Of a stretch of 64,000 nt of DNA, positions 25,937 to 34,079 are shown in pieces. This DNA comes from Bacteroidetes bacterium HGW-Bacteroidetes-16 (GTDB lineage: Bacteria > Bacteroidota > Bacteroidia > Bacteroidales > F082), in NCBI GenBank assembly GCA_002840975.1, contig PHDN01000001.1, positions 1-64,000 on the forward strand. Reading direction: 5' to 3'. The first letter of the stretch is position 1; every line of letters starts with the position of its first letter. Under the pieces are notes generated by a model, which worked only from the letters and a program-made list of their open reading frames with translations, was not told where the DNA came from and ran no database searches. A program made the translations under genes and the position numbers.

Positions 25937-27742
25937 TTATTGAATAACAATCCGCTCTGTTTGCACTGATTTATCCTGGGTTACTTTTAAAAGATAAACA
26001 CCTTTTTCGATAGAACTTAAACTAAGTTGTGATTCAGAAATTTTGCCCGACAGGATCTCCTCTTGTACCATATGACCCTGTGTGTCGAAAAGTTGAATCT
26101 GATAATCAAGGGTAGTACTATAATTTCGCCTGATATTCAATACCTCTTTCGCCGGATTGGGATAGATGGTAAGCATGGCGTTATAGTCGGTTTCACCGAT
26201 GAAATCGAAGAGTTTTAAACTAAATCCTTCGGGCAACAACAGCGAAGGCCAGGCATAGCCACCATCTACATTCACATCATATTTTCCAGCCGGGAAATTG
26301 ACAAGAAAATTAAATTCTCCGGTGATAACAGTATCGTTTACAACTGTTTGGTTTACGGGACCGATGGTTAAATTCCCCTGGGTAAGGCTTAGTTGACTGG
26401 TTCCCTGCATAAATACAATGTTATTACCGGTTACGCTGATGGTAAGTGCATCCCCTTGGTTGGCTGAATCGGGAACAACAGACGAAATGGTTGGTTGTGT
26501 TATTGCTTCTAATAAATTAACTGCGTTTTCCATATTCATTGTTCCATCCAAAGGTGCATACACAACCAGATCGTGCCATCCATGTGCATTGGCATACGAG
26601 AAAACAAAATTTGCCAAAAGGGTTACAGAATCCACTACAGTGATATCATGACAATAAAGTTCTTCAGATTCACAGACCAAAGTTACAGAAGGTATGTTAG
26701 TTTCGGTGTTTAAATGTGTATTGGCTGTTCTGATTTCAAATATTGTCCTGGATCCCTTATAAGCCTCTATAGGAAAACATGAAACCAATGACGGAGCGCT
26801 TCCTGCCGAAAATAAATGAAATCCATTGTCCAAAGTAACACTTCCCAGGTGCCAATTATAGACAGTAACATCATAATACCCTGTGTCATCATCTGAATTA
26901 AATAAAAAGTCACCCGTGATGATGGTATCGTTTATTACAGTGTGACTGGAAGGATAAATTTCATTAAATGTGTTGTAAAAATACAACATAGAAGAACCTT
27001 GTTGAAACAAAGTATTTGTTCCTGTTACTGTTACAGTCAGCTGATCTCCCTGAAAGGCGGCATTGGGCTCAACGGACACAATTTCAGGAGAGTTGGATGA
27101 AGGAAGCAGGGTGAAGGCATCGGGCATGGTGAGGTTCCCATCAAGCCTGCTGTTATAATTCACAGAATAGAAACCGGCAGGGGTATAGGCACTCACATTG
27201 AAACCAACGACCAAATGGGTTAAATCGATCACGGTTATATAGGACTTGTAAATGTAGGTGCCCGATGCATATAGAAATACATTTTCTAAATTGTCCATTC
27301 CAAAATGGGTGTATTCACCAATAATTTCCATCTCAAAAGTTTCACCGCTAACTGCAGTATCAGGGTCAATGCTAAGTAATTGAGGGAGATTGGCAACCGG
27401 ATTCAGGTAAAATCCGTTATTAAGCACAATGTAACCCGAACCATTCCATGCCTCTACATTGTAAGATCCTTCCTGATCATCAGGGCTGAAATAAAAATCG
27501 CTCTGAATTTGATTGATATTGAGTACGGTATTGTTTTCTGGATATATATCATCAGATCCATTCTGGGTTAAATGAACGCTACTGGTCCCCTGCATGAAAT
27601 TCACGTTTTCGCCGGTCACGATAATAGACAGCTGTTGACATTGTGTTCCTTCATTCGGATCAACCGAGGTAATGGTTTGCGCCTGAATGCCTGAAAATGA
27701 GAGGAGGAAAATAAATAAAGAAACTTTAAAAATATTTTTCAT
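25937..27742 (-). CDS. Secreted repeat protein with T9SS sorting domain
   Basis: A signal peptide (cut near GIQAQ) leads into five consecutive units of about 100 residues. Each opens with a line such as ITSVDPNEGTQCQQLSIIV, LLSIDPDTAVSGETFEMEI, IVSVEPNAAFQGDQLTVTV, LVSCFPIEAYKGSRTIFEI or ISSVVPDSANQGDALTISV. Units 1, 3 and 5 also share a FMQGTS or FQQGSS phrase and a GxYDV strand. They look like Ig-like TIG/IPT folds. The last ~80 residues are a T9SS type A sorting domain (LTIYPNPAKEVLNI, KGVYLLKVTQD). A surface adhesin or structural role is likely; the ligand is unknown. It begins 19 bases downstream of the O-antigen-ligase-like gene. Confidence 0.85.
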   Translation of the reverse strand: MKNIFKVSLFIFLLSFSGIQAQTITSVDPNEGTQCQQLSIIVTGENVNFMQGTSSVHLTQNGSDDIYPENNTVLNINQIQSDFYFSPDDQEGSYNVEAWNGSGYIVLNNGFYLNPVANLPQLLSIDPDTAVSGETFEMEIIGEYTHFGMDNLENVFLYASGTYIYKSYITVIDLTHLVVGFNVSAYTPAGFYSVNYNSRLDGNLTMPDAFTLLPSSNSPEIVSVEPNAAFQGDQLTVTVTGTNTLFQQGSSMLYFYNTFNEIYPSSHTVINDTIITGDFLFNSDDDTGYYDVTVYNWHLGSVTLDNGFHLFSAGSAPSLVSCFPIEAYKGSRTIFEIRTANTHLNTETNIPSVTLVCESEELYCHDITVVDSVTLLANFVFSYANAHGWHDLVVYAPLDGTMNMENAVNLLEAITQPTISSVVPDSANQGDALTISVTGNNIVFMQGTSQLSLTQGNLTIGPVNQTVVNDTVITGEFNFLVNFPAGKYDVNVDGGYAWPSLLLPEGFSLKLFDFIGETDYNAMLTIYPNPAKEVLNIRRNYSTTLDYQIQLFDTQGHMVQEEILSGKISESQLSLSSIEKGVYLLKVTQDKSVQTERIVIQ

Positions 27743-27761
27743 TTAAAACGGTGTTTGTAGG

Positions 27762-29777
27762 TTAATATGGCTTTTGCTGTTTAGAAAAATCAAATATAAG
27801 GTTTTCAATTGAAATGCCTTCAATTTTATGGGTTTTATATTGCAAAAAATACCATTCTGGATCGTCTGGAAGCGAATGGATTAGCTCTGTTTTGCCTTGT
27901 TTCGTCAGGATAGAAATTATTTTTGCCTTTAAAATGGCCTTGATATAAGGTTTAAAATTCGGGTTGGAGGTTTGAAGGTCGAGGTAACTGAGCGCGGAAA
28001 GAGCGCTGTCGTTCTGATGTTCATTAAAATACACTGCACACAGATTGAGGGCCGATTCTTCAAACTCAGGATAAATTTTAAGCGCTTTCTTATACAATGA
28101 GATGGCTTGTTCGTTTTTCCCTTTTTGAACATAGGCCGAAGCCAAATCATTGATCACATGCACATGATAGGGATTTAGCGCCAAAGCGTTCGTAAAACAA
28201 CGAATGGCACTATCGGGCTGACCCAGCTGGTACCAGGCCAATCCTGCATACCATGACAGCGGAGTGGAGAGCGGATCCATCTGGTAGTAGGCTGACTCAG
28301 CCTGTTCTATTTCTTCAATTACGCGCTTTGGCTGGTTGTCCATTTTGGCTGCCAATGCCAATTTTGAGTGCGATTCGGATGTGTATCGTTGATATCCGAA
28401 ATAAAAGAAGCCAACAACCAAAAGGGCTAATAAGAGGAAACTCATCCATTTTAGCACCATGTTTTTTGCATAGGTTGTTTCAATTTCATTGTCAGCTTTT
28501 CCTGTAATCAATAAAGCGAACAGTAAAAACAATGTGATATTGCTGACAATCCGCTCATGCGGAAAACTAAAAAATGAAAACAGGGTAAAACCAGTTAGTG
28601 CGAAGAGTAGCGATAAATAAAACAGTTGACGGTGAGTTTCCTGCTGTTTTTTGATTTGTGATGACGCCTGGTAAAAGGCAATCAAAAAGCCAAGAAGATA
28701 GATAATTCCTCCAATGAGTCCGTATTCGCTGGCAATCCACAAAAAATCGTTGTGTGGCCGCTGGTAGTAGGTGACATTGTTTTCAGAAACCAATCCTTTG
28801 TTCCCAAATTTCAGCATTTCAATTTTCCAGTTGGCGGCACCGCATCCGAAGGCAGGATTTTCTTCAATAATTTGGAGCGTTCTTTTCCACAGTTCAATCC
28901 GGTCCTTGCCGGAACCGTTGTCCAATTTGAGGATGTTGCCTGCATGTGATTCTGCTTCATCGGCTGCCGTAAAAAAGGCAAAGAACAGGATTGAAAGTAG
29001 CAGGGTAGCCGAAATGGTGATTCCAATCCACCTAAACGGCTTATTTAAAATCAGTAAAAATGTTGACTTTTGTCGTTTCTTCCACAACACAAACCCCGTG
29101 AACAAGAGGATTGTCACAACCAATGACAGCCATATAGTTCTGTTTGACAAAACGATAAGCAGAAATAAGCTCAGGCTGGAAAAGGTTACAATCAGTGCTG
29201 TGAAGGTCTTCGATTTTTCGATGACCGCCAGATACAATTGAAAGGGTAAGGTGAGAAACAGGATTTGAAGATATAGGTTTCGGTGCCCGAAAACGGTTTT
29301 AACCTGATAGGTGCTCAGGGGAATGCTTAGTTTACCTGATTGCATCACCTCCACGAGTTCAACCAGACCCCAAACGGCCAACACCATCCCCAGAATACTC
29401 AGCGACCAGGCGATTCCTTTTTGGAGTTCCTTGAATGAGAAGTTTTGGATAAGTAAAAACAACAGCATCTGGTAGCTGAGTATCTTCATCCATTCAAAGA
29501 GGGAATCGCTGTAGCTATTTCCCCAGAGCAGTCGAATCCCTGTATATACGGCAAACAGTAACCACACAATCCATAAGGGGGATTTTAGCCCACGCAGTTT
29601 AAATTGCTTGTTGACTACCCATTGAACCAACAGCAGGGCCAAAATCAGTTGTAAGCCTAAGAACCTGATCAGCAATTCGGGGTCGAGGGTGGCATGGCTT
29701 GATAACAAAGGAATCACCAATAGAAGTCCAAAAAGGGGTAGTATTTTTGTGACCAGTGAAATGCGAATCTGTGGCAT
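27762..29777 (-). CDS. O-antigen ligase/polymerase-like membrane protein with TPR tail
   Basis: Started at ATG 29777 (32 upstream in-frame codons overlap the divergent promoter region and are ignored), the 671-residue protein has about a dozen transmembrane helices. It has the periplasmic loop typical of WaaL/Wzy proteins, with a short HAGNILK stretch, GSGKDRIELWKRTLQ, FGCGAANWKIE and RPHNDFLWIASEYG. A C-terminal soluble part carries TPR units (AWYQLGQPDSAIRCFTNALA, DLASAYVQKGKNEQAISLY). It would polymerise or attach a lipid-linked glycan. A second protein of the same build lies at 46460-48358. Confidence 0.85.
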   Translation of the reverse strand: MPQIRISLVTKILPLFGLLLVIPLLSSHATLDPELLIRFLGLQLILALLLVQWVVNKQFKLRGLKSPLWIVWLLFAVYTGIRLLWGNSYSDSLFEWMKILSYQMLLFLLIQNFSFKELQKGIAWSLSILGMVLAVWGLVELVEVMQSGKLSIPLSTYQVKTVFGHRNLYLQILFLTLPFQLYLAVIEKSKTFTALIVTFSSLSLFLLIVLSNRTIWLSLVVTILLFTGFVLWKKRQKSTFLLILNKPFRWIGITISATLLLSILFFAFFTAADEAESHAGNILKLDNGSGKDRIELWKRTLQIIEENPAFGCGAANWKIEMLKFGNKGLVSENNVTYYQRPHNDFLWIASEYGLIGGIIYLLGFLIAFYQASSQIKKQQETHRQLFYLSLLFALTGFTLFSFFSFPHERIVSNITLFLLFALLITGKADNEIETTYAKNMVLKWMSFLLLALLVVGFFYFGYQRYTSESHSKLALAAKMDNQPKRVIEEIEQAESAYYQMDPLSTPLSWYAGLAWYQLGQPDSAIRCFTNALALNPYHVHVINDLASAYVQKGKNEQAISLYKKALKIYPEFEESALNLCAVYFNEHQNDSALSALSYLDLQTSNPNFKPYIKAILKAKIISILTKQGKTELIHSLPDDPEWYFLQYKTHKIEGISIENLIFDFSKQQKPY

Positions 29778-29813
29778 GAAATTATTGTCGACTATAAGGA
29801 TGTGTTTGGTGTT

Positions 29814-29850
29814 CAAATATAGCAATCTTTCCTTCTTTATTCTATTTTTG
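29814..29850. promoter_or_regulatory. Divergent promoter region with two -7 elements
   Basis: The 98-base gap between the divergent O-antigen-ligase-like and membrane-glycosyltransferase-like genes has TATATTTG on the minus strand (29821-29814) and TATTTTTG on the plus strand (29843-29850). Both fit TAnnTTTG. No clear -33 element goes with either, so the pair is moderately supported. Confidence 0.5.
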
Positions 29851-29875
29851 TAACCTTTTCCCGAATGTTGCACTT

Positions 29876-31690
29876 ATGGTAAAAAAAGCAGGACTATTTG
29901 TCAGCCTTACTTCCGTACTTTTATTGATGTTTGTTATTGTGAACAGCGATGCGTTCACCAAAATGCGCATCGTTTTTATTGACGGCGACGGAAGTGGGCA
30001 CTATGCCTATTTGCCGGCTATTGTCTTGAATCGTTCGGTTGATTTTACCCCGGTTTACGAAGCAGAGAAAAGCCGGAAGAGTGCGGATTATGTGGGACAC
30101 AATTATCACAACGAACACGGTATTACCATCAACAAATTTACCTGTGGAACGGCCTTACTCCAATCACCCTTCTTTGGACTGGCCTATATCATTTCAGTTC
30201 TTTCAGGGTTGCCACCCGATGGCTATCATGTGGTTTTTCAATATGCGGTGGGCCTCGCCGGGGTATTTTGGCTGGCTGTGGGGCTCTGGTTTTTGATTCA
30301 ACTGCTCAGGTTGTGGAGAATTGAAAAAAAAGTGGCCATCGGGTTTGCCTTGGCAGGAACCCTGGCTACCAACCTCTTTTTTTACGGGTTTGTAAATCCT
30401 TCCTTCTCGCATGTGTATTCCTTTGCAGCCATCACTATATTCTATTATTATAGTTCAAGATTTTTCAAGAAACAGCAGACTGCTGATTTTTATGGCGCCG
30501 CCTTTTTGCTGGGATTGATTGTAGTCATTCGTCCGGTGAATGTATTGTCGGTATTGGCAATTCCTTTCCTTGCGGGAGGCTTTTCATCATTCTGGAAACA
30601 GCTTTTTCATCTGATCACCTGGAAGAGAGCAGGACGGGCGGCGTTGCTTTTCCTGCTTGCGTTAAGCCCGCAAGTCCTGATCAATTATCTGCAAACCGGA
30701 CGATTAATGCTGGATGGCTATCAAAACGAAGGGTTTTATTTTCTTCAACCTCACCTGGCTGATTTTCTCATCAGTTATAAAAAGGGATGGTTTGTTTATA
30801 CGCCCTTTATGCTGTTGGTTTTACCTGCGATGTACATGGTTTATAGGCGATCCGTCGGGCAATTTGCAGCTTTTTCTTTTTTCCTGGTGGTCATAGTATA
30901 TGTCTTTTCAAGCTGGTGGAACTGGTTCTATGGCGACAGTTTTGGCATGCGACCGATGGTGGATTATTACGGACTTTTAGTTCTGCTGATTGCCATGGGT
31001 TATCAGGGGTTAAAGGGTGTTCGCCTAAAACGGCTGGTCTTTGTGTTTGTAGGATTCACTATCTTCCTAAACCTATTTCAAAGCTATCAATATTCTACCG
31101 GCATCCTCCATCCTGATTCGATGAACCGCCAGTCCTATTGGTATGTTTTCCTGAAAAGCGCACCAAAATACCGTGGAGCCGTTGCCGGAGGTGATGAGTA
31201 TTTTTATGGAAAATTACAGGAACCTCCCTTCTTAACATCTTTGAATACCATTGATCAGTTGCCGGTCAACTGGGCATTGAATGAAAAATCGGTGGTCTAT
31301 TCCCCAAGTGCAAACAGCCTGGTGATAGAGCAAAACAAGGAGTTTATTTACAGCCCTTCCTTCAGGTTTGCGATTCCTGACAACTACACAAAGGACAGTT
31401 TGGTTTATGTAAGGTTAAGCATGAGTTATAGTGAAAAGGAGGAAAATGCTGCGCTACATGCTTTGCTGGTAATGGACATCACAGATAAAGTCGGTCAGCA
31501 TGTGTTTTATAAGGCTTTCAGAATGAAAAGGCTGCCTGATGAAGAAAAGGATGTCTGGAGACAAACTTCGTTGGGAGTTAAGCTTCCACCGATACTACCA
31601 GGGTACAAAGAGGTTAAACTCTATGTTTGGAACAAAGACCAGGGTAACTATTTGCTTGATAATATTGGATTTGAATTCTATCGCTATTAA
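29876..31690 (+). CDS. GT-C-like polytopic membrane protein
   Basis: The 604-residue protein has about ten transmembrane helices. Between the first and second hydrophobic segments lies DGDGSGHYAYLPAIV, an acidic loop like the metal/lipid-phosphate-sugar motif of GT-C glycosyltransferases. A later loop has NPSFSHVYSF. The C-terminal ~130 residues are a soluble beta-rich domain (YSPSFRFAIPDNY, YLLDNIGFEFYR), often carbohydrate-binding in such proteins. It probably transfers a sugar from a polyprenol carrier on the periplasmic side. It is transcribed divergently from the O-antigen-ligase-like gene, so both may act on one glycan. Confidence 0.7.
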   Translation: MVKKAGLFVSLTSVLLLMFVIVNSDAFTKMRIVFIDGDGSGHYAYLPAIVLNRSVDFTPVYEAEKSRKSADYVGHNYHNEHGITINKFTCGTALLQSPFFGLAYIISVLSGLPPDGYHVVFQYAVGLAGVFWLAVGLWFLIQLLRLWRIEKKVAIGFALAGTLATNLFFYGFVNPSFSHVYSFAAITIFYYYSSRFFKKQQTADFYGAAFLLGLIVVIRPVNVLSVLAIPFLAGGFSSFWKQLFHLITWKRAGRAALLFLLALSPQVLINYLQTGRLMLDGYQNEGFYFLQPHLADFLISYKKGWFVYTPFMLLVLPAMYMVYRRSVGQFAAFSFFLVVIVYVFSSWWNWFYGDSFGMRPMVDYYGLLVLLIAMGYQGLKGVRLKRLVFVFVGFTIFLNLFQSYQYSTGILHPDSMNRQSYWYVFLKSAPKYRGAVAGGDEYFYGKLQEPPFLTSLNTIDQLPVNWALNEKSVVYSPSANSLVIEQNKEFIYSPSFRFAIPDNYTKDSLVYVRLSMSYSEKEENAALHALLVMDITDKVGQHVFYKAFRMKRLPDEEKDVWRQTSLGVKLPPILPGYKEVKLYVWNKDQGNYLLDNIGFEFYRY

Positions 31691-31723
31691 TCCGGGGAAA
31701 CTTTTCCATTCACCACAGACCCC

Positions 31724-32866
31724 TTACTCATCAGGAAACTTATCAGGTTTCCCAAATTTCGGGTTGGTCATGAAGTCATCATCCTGTAAGGTGTGTATAA
31801 AGCTAAATAAATCGGCTTTTTCCTGCGGTGTTAGCCGCACGCCACCATTGTTTACGTGGTGCATCAACGGACTGATGGATGGAGAGCTGAGCACACCTGT
31901 GGAATAGAAATCGATTACTTCTTCAATCGTGGCAAAACGTCCATCGTGCATGTAAGGGCCGGTTAACTCAATATTCCGGAGTGTGGTGGCCTTGTAGGCA
32001 CCATGGTCCATCGGATCACCCGTGATGGCAAACCGATCCCTGGCATCATTAAAAACCGTGTCCTTGCCATTGTTGTAGAACAAGTGGGTGGTGAACAGCG
32101 GGTTGCCAAATCCTCCATGACAATGGAAGCAATCGCCCCCGTCTTCAGTGGTAAACAGCATATAACCATTCAGTTCCGATTGCGAAAGCTGCACTTCTCC
32201 ATTCATGTATTGGTCGAACTTTGAGTTGGCAGAAATAAGAGTGCGTGCAAATTGAGCGATGGCTTTTCCAATATTTGTGAAAGTAATGGTTTTGCTGCCG
32301 AAGGCTTTTTCAAACAATTCAGGATAACCGGGGATGGTTTGGAACAAGTTTTTTATTCGCGTTGTGTCGCCATTCACTTCATGTGGAGCCAGGGCAGCCA
32401 TGCGCACAAAATCCTCAATATTTCTGGCGTCTGGATTGGGGTTTGTAGGATATAGTAACCCATTCCATCCATAACCCGTGGTATTCCAAACCAGGTTGAT
32501 CATGGGCAACATCGCGTGGGGCGTAGGGATACCGGTAATTCCATGAGGAAATCCTCCCGGAAAACCTGGATGGTCCACCCCGGCTTCAAACGAACGCTCC
32601 TGTCGGTGGCAGGTGGCACAACTCATCAACGAATCAGGATGGGTGCGGCCAGAGAACCGTCTGTCATAAAATAAATAACGCCCAAGCTCAACACCTTCAA
32701 CGGTCATGGGGTTATCGGCGGGAATATTTAATTTAGTTGGAAAGCCAAATGGAATTTCTATCTCATAAGGAGTAGGGTCATAGGGCGTTACTGTCGATTT
32801 GTTGGTGCACGATGTCGTCCACATCAATATTATTAGCAACAATAATTTGGTCGTCAGGTTTTTCAT
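31724..32866 (-). CDS. MbnH/MauG-like di-heme protein (cytochrome c peroxidase family), lipoprotein
   Basis: ATG 32866 is the correct start: it gives a lipoprotein signal (LMWTTSC20) and makes the classic 4-base ATGA overlap with the mbnP-like stop. The 380-residue protein has two c-type heme sites, C83-A-T-C-H87 and C246-F-H-C-H250, plus ARDRFAITGDP and the C-terminal ELTGPYMHDGRFATIEEVIDFY typical of the CCP/MauG superfamily. Coupling to an MbnP-like gene makes MbnH-type function (oxidising a Trp of MbnP to kynurenine to build a copper site) more likely than simple peroxide removal. This is inferred from context. Heme attachment could be done by the CcsBA-type synthase at 38106. Confidence 0.87.
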   Translation of the reverse strand: MKNLTTKLLLLIILMWTTSCTNKSTVTPYDPTPYEIEIPFGFPTKLNIPADNPMTVEGVELGRYLFYDRRFSGRTHPDSLMSCATCHRQERSFEAGVDHPGFPGGFPHGITGIPTPHAMLPMINLVWNTTGYGWNGLLYPTNPNPDARNIEDFVRMAALAPHEVNGDTTRIKNLFQTIPGYPELFEKAFGSKTITFTNIGKAIAQFARTLISANSKFDQYMNGEVQLSQSELNGYMLFTTEDGGDCFHCHGGFGNPLFTTHLFYNNGKDTVFNDARDRFAITGDPMDHGAYKATTLRNIELTGPYMHDGRFATIEEVIDFYSTGVLSSPSISPLMHHVNNGGVRLTPQEKADLFSFIHTLQDDDFMTNPKFGKPDKFPDE

Positions 32867-33687
32867 TTGTAGGTCATGAATTCTATAGAAAATACATTCC
32901 ACCCATTCTCCACAGCCAGTGCCATCACCTCTTGCTTTTGCATGATATCGCCACCATAAGTATCGTGGTTATATATATTGGGTGATTGAAACCAGTTTTC
33001 AACATTCATCACCAATTCCAAAGTTTGAGTTTCTCCTGCCTTTACACCGAAAGCCGAAACAGGGAAGTGAACCGTAAAGTAATTTTGAACATAGGAAGTG
33101 ATAGAATCCGGGTAAGAATGATAGATTTGTCCTATACCCAAATGAAAATTGAACGGGGCTTCCTGGTTGAGCTCATTAAGCCACTTGCCGTTGAGTTTCA
33201 GGTAATGATAGCCACCGCCTAAATTTTCGGGCCAGAACATAAACGATTCGGGTGGATTGACAAACATCAGGGAATGATTCTTTTCTTCAGAAATACCAAA
33301 AGTAAAACTGATGCTGTCGTAGATTCCTTGCGGGATATCGTCTTTAAAAATGTAGTTCTGTGTTTCAGGCAGATCGGTATCCACGTAATGGATGTCCTCC
33401 CATTGATCAAGCAACAATGAAGTCCCGTTTGAATGGAAAAGCGTTACATCCGAAATAAAATACTGAATTTCATTTACAAGGTAATGATTCCCGGCCGCGT
33501 TCACATATCGCATGTCGTCAAAGACAATGGACTCGCTGTCAATCTTATGGCTGAAGTGAAGGGTGAGTTTTCCGGTGGTTGGTTCAGCGTTGTCGGTTTT
33601 GGAATCACAACCCGAAAAAGAAATAATGCACCATGTAAATGCAATGAAAAAAAGAAGTTGAATACGTTGTCGAAATAATTTGTCCAT
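32863..33687 (-). CDS. MbnP-like copper-binding lipoprotein
   Basis: The 274-residue protein has a lipobox (SFSGC27) and the MbnP family layout: LTLHFSHKID, GNHYLVNEIQYFISDVTLF, IPQGIYDSISFTFGIS, then FMFWPENLGGGYHYLKLNGKW and a late VMNVENWFQSP. The family member studied in methanotrophs binds copper only after its MauG-like partner turns a Trp into kynurenine. W152 and W169, next to the conserved GYHYLKL strand, are candidates here, together with nearby His residues. The gene overlaps its di-heme partner by 4 bases and follows an MmpS-like lipoprotein by 13 bases. Confidence 0.83.
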   Translation of the reverse strand: MDKLFRQRIQLLFFIAFTWCIISFSGCDSKTDNAEPTTGKLTLHFSHKIDSESIVFDDMRYVNAAGNHYLVNEIQYFISDVTLFHSNGTSLLLDQWEDIHYVDTDLPETQNYIFKDDIPQGIYDSISFTFGISEEKNHSLMFVNPPESFMFWPENLGGGYHYLKLNGKWLNELNQEAPFNFHLGIGQIYHSYPDSITSYVQNYFTVHFPVSAFGVKAGETQTLELVMNVENWFQSPNIYNHDTYGGDIMQKQEVMALAVENGWNVFSIEFMTYK

Positions 33688-33700
33688 TTTAGTTCATCTG

Positions 33701-34069
33701 TTAATGATAAGGAACCACGCCACTTACGGTCAGGTATTTTATGGTATCGGCCTGGCTGTTACCCTGTTTATATACTTTTCCATCCACCAGTATCTGTATC
33801 AACAGCGACGATTGAATATCCTTATAGTTACCTGATATATAAACTATTTCACCCTGGTCGGCCATAAATTCAAATTTCCATTTGTCGGATGCACTTTCCG
33901 GGGTTACCATCAAATTCACGATTTCCTGTCGATCGTTCCTGTATTGAAGCTGATATTCCGAAATGGCACCAGAACTGATATAAGTAACTTTTTTTTGATT
34001 CGTGTCGCTGCATGCGCCCGAAAATAGCAAAACCAATGCCAGAATGACGTTTTTATAGTGTGATTTCAT
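33701..34069 (-). CDS. Small MmpS-like lipoprotein
   Basis: A 122-residue lipoprotein (lipobox LFSGAC) whose mature part is a compact beta-sandwich like MmpS-type transport accessory proteins: VTYISSGAISEYQLQYRN, VTPESASDKWKFEF, IQILVDGKVYKQG, and a closing VSGVVPY. The family link rests on pattern and composition and is moderately sure. It lies 10 bases after the TonB receptor and 13 bases before mbnP, so it belongs to the copper operon and may bridge the receptor and the periplasmic proteins. Confidence 0.68.
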   Translation of the reverse strand: MKSHYKNVILALVLLFSGACSDTNQKKVTYISSGAISEYQLQYRNDRQEIVNLMVTPESASDKWKFEFMADQGEIVYISGNYKDIQSSLLIQILVDGKVYKQGNSQADTIKYLTVSGVVPYH

Positions 34070-34079
34070 TATTTTTCAG

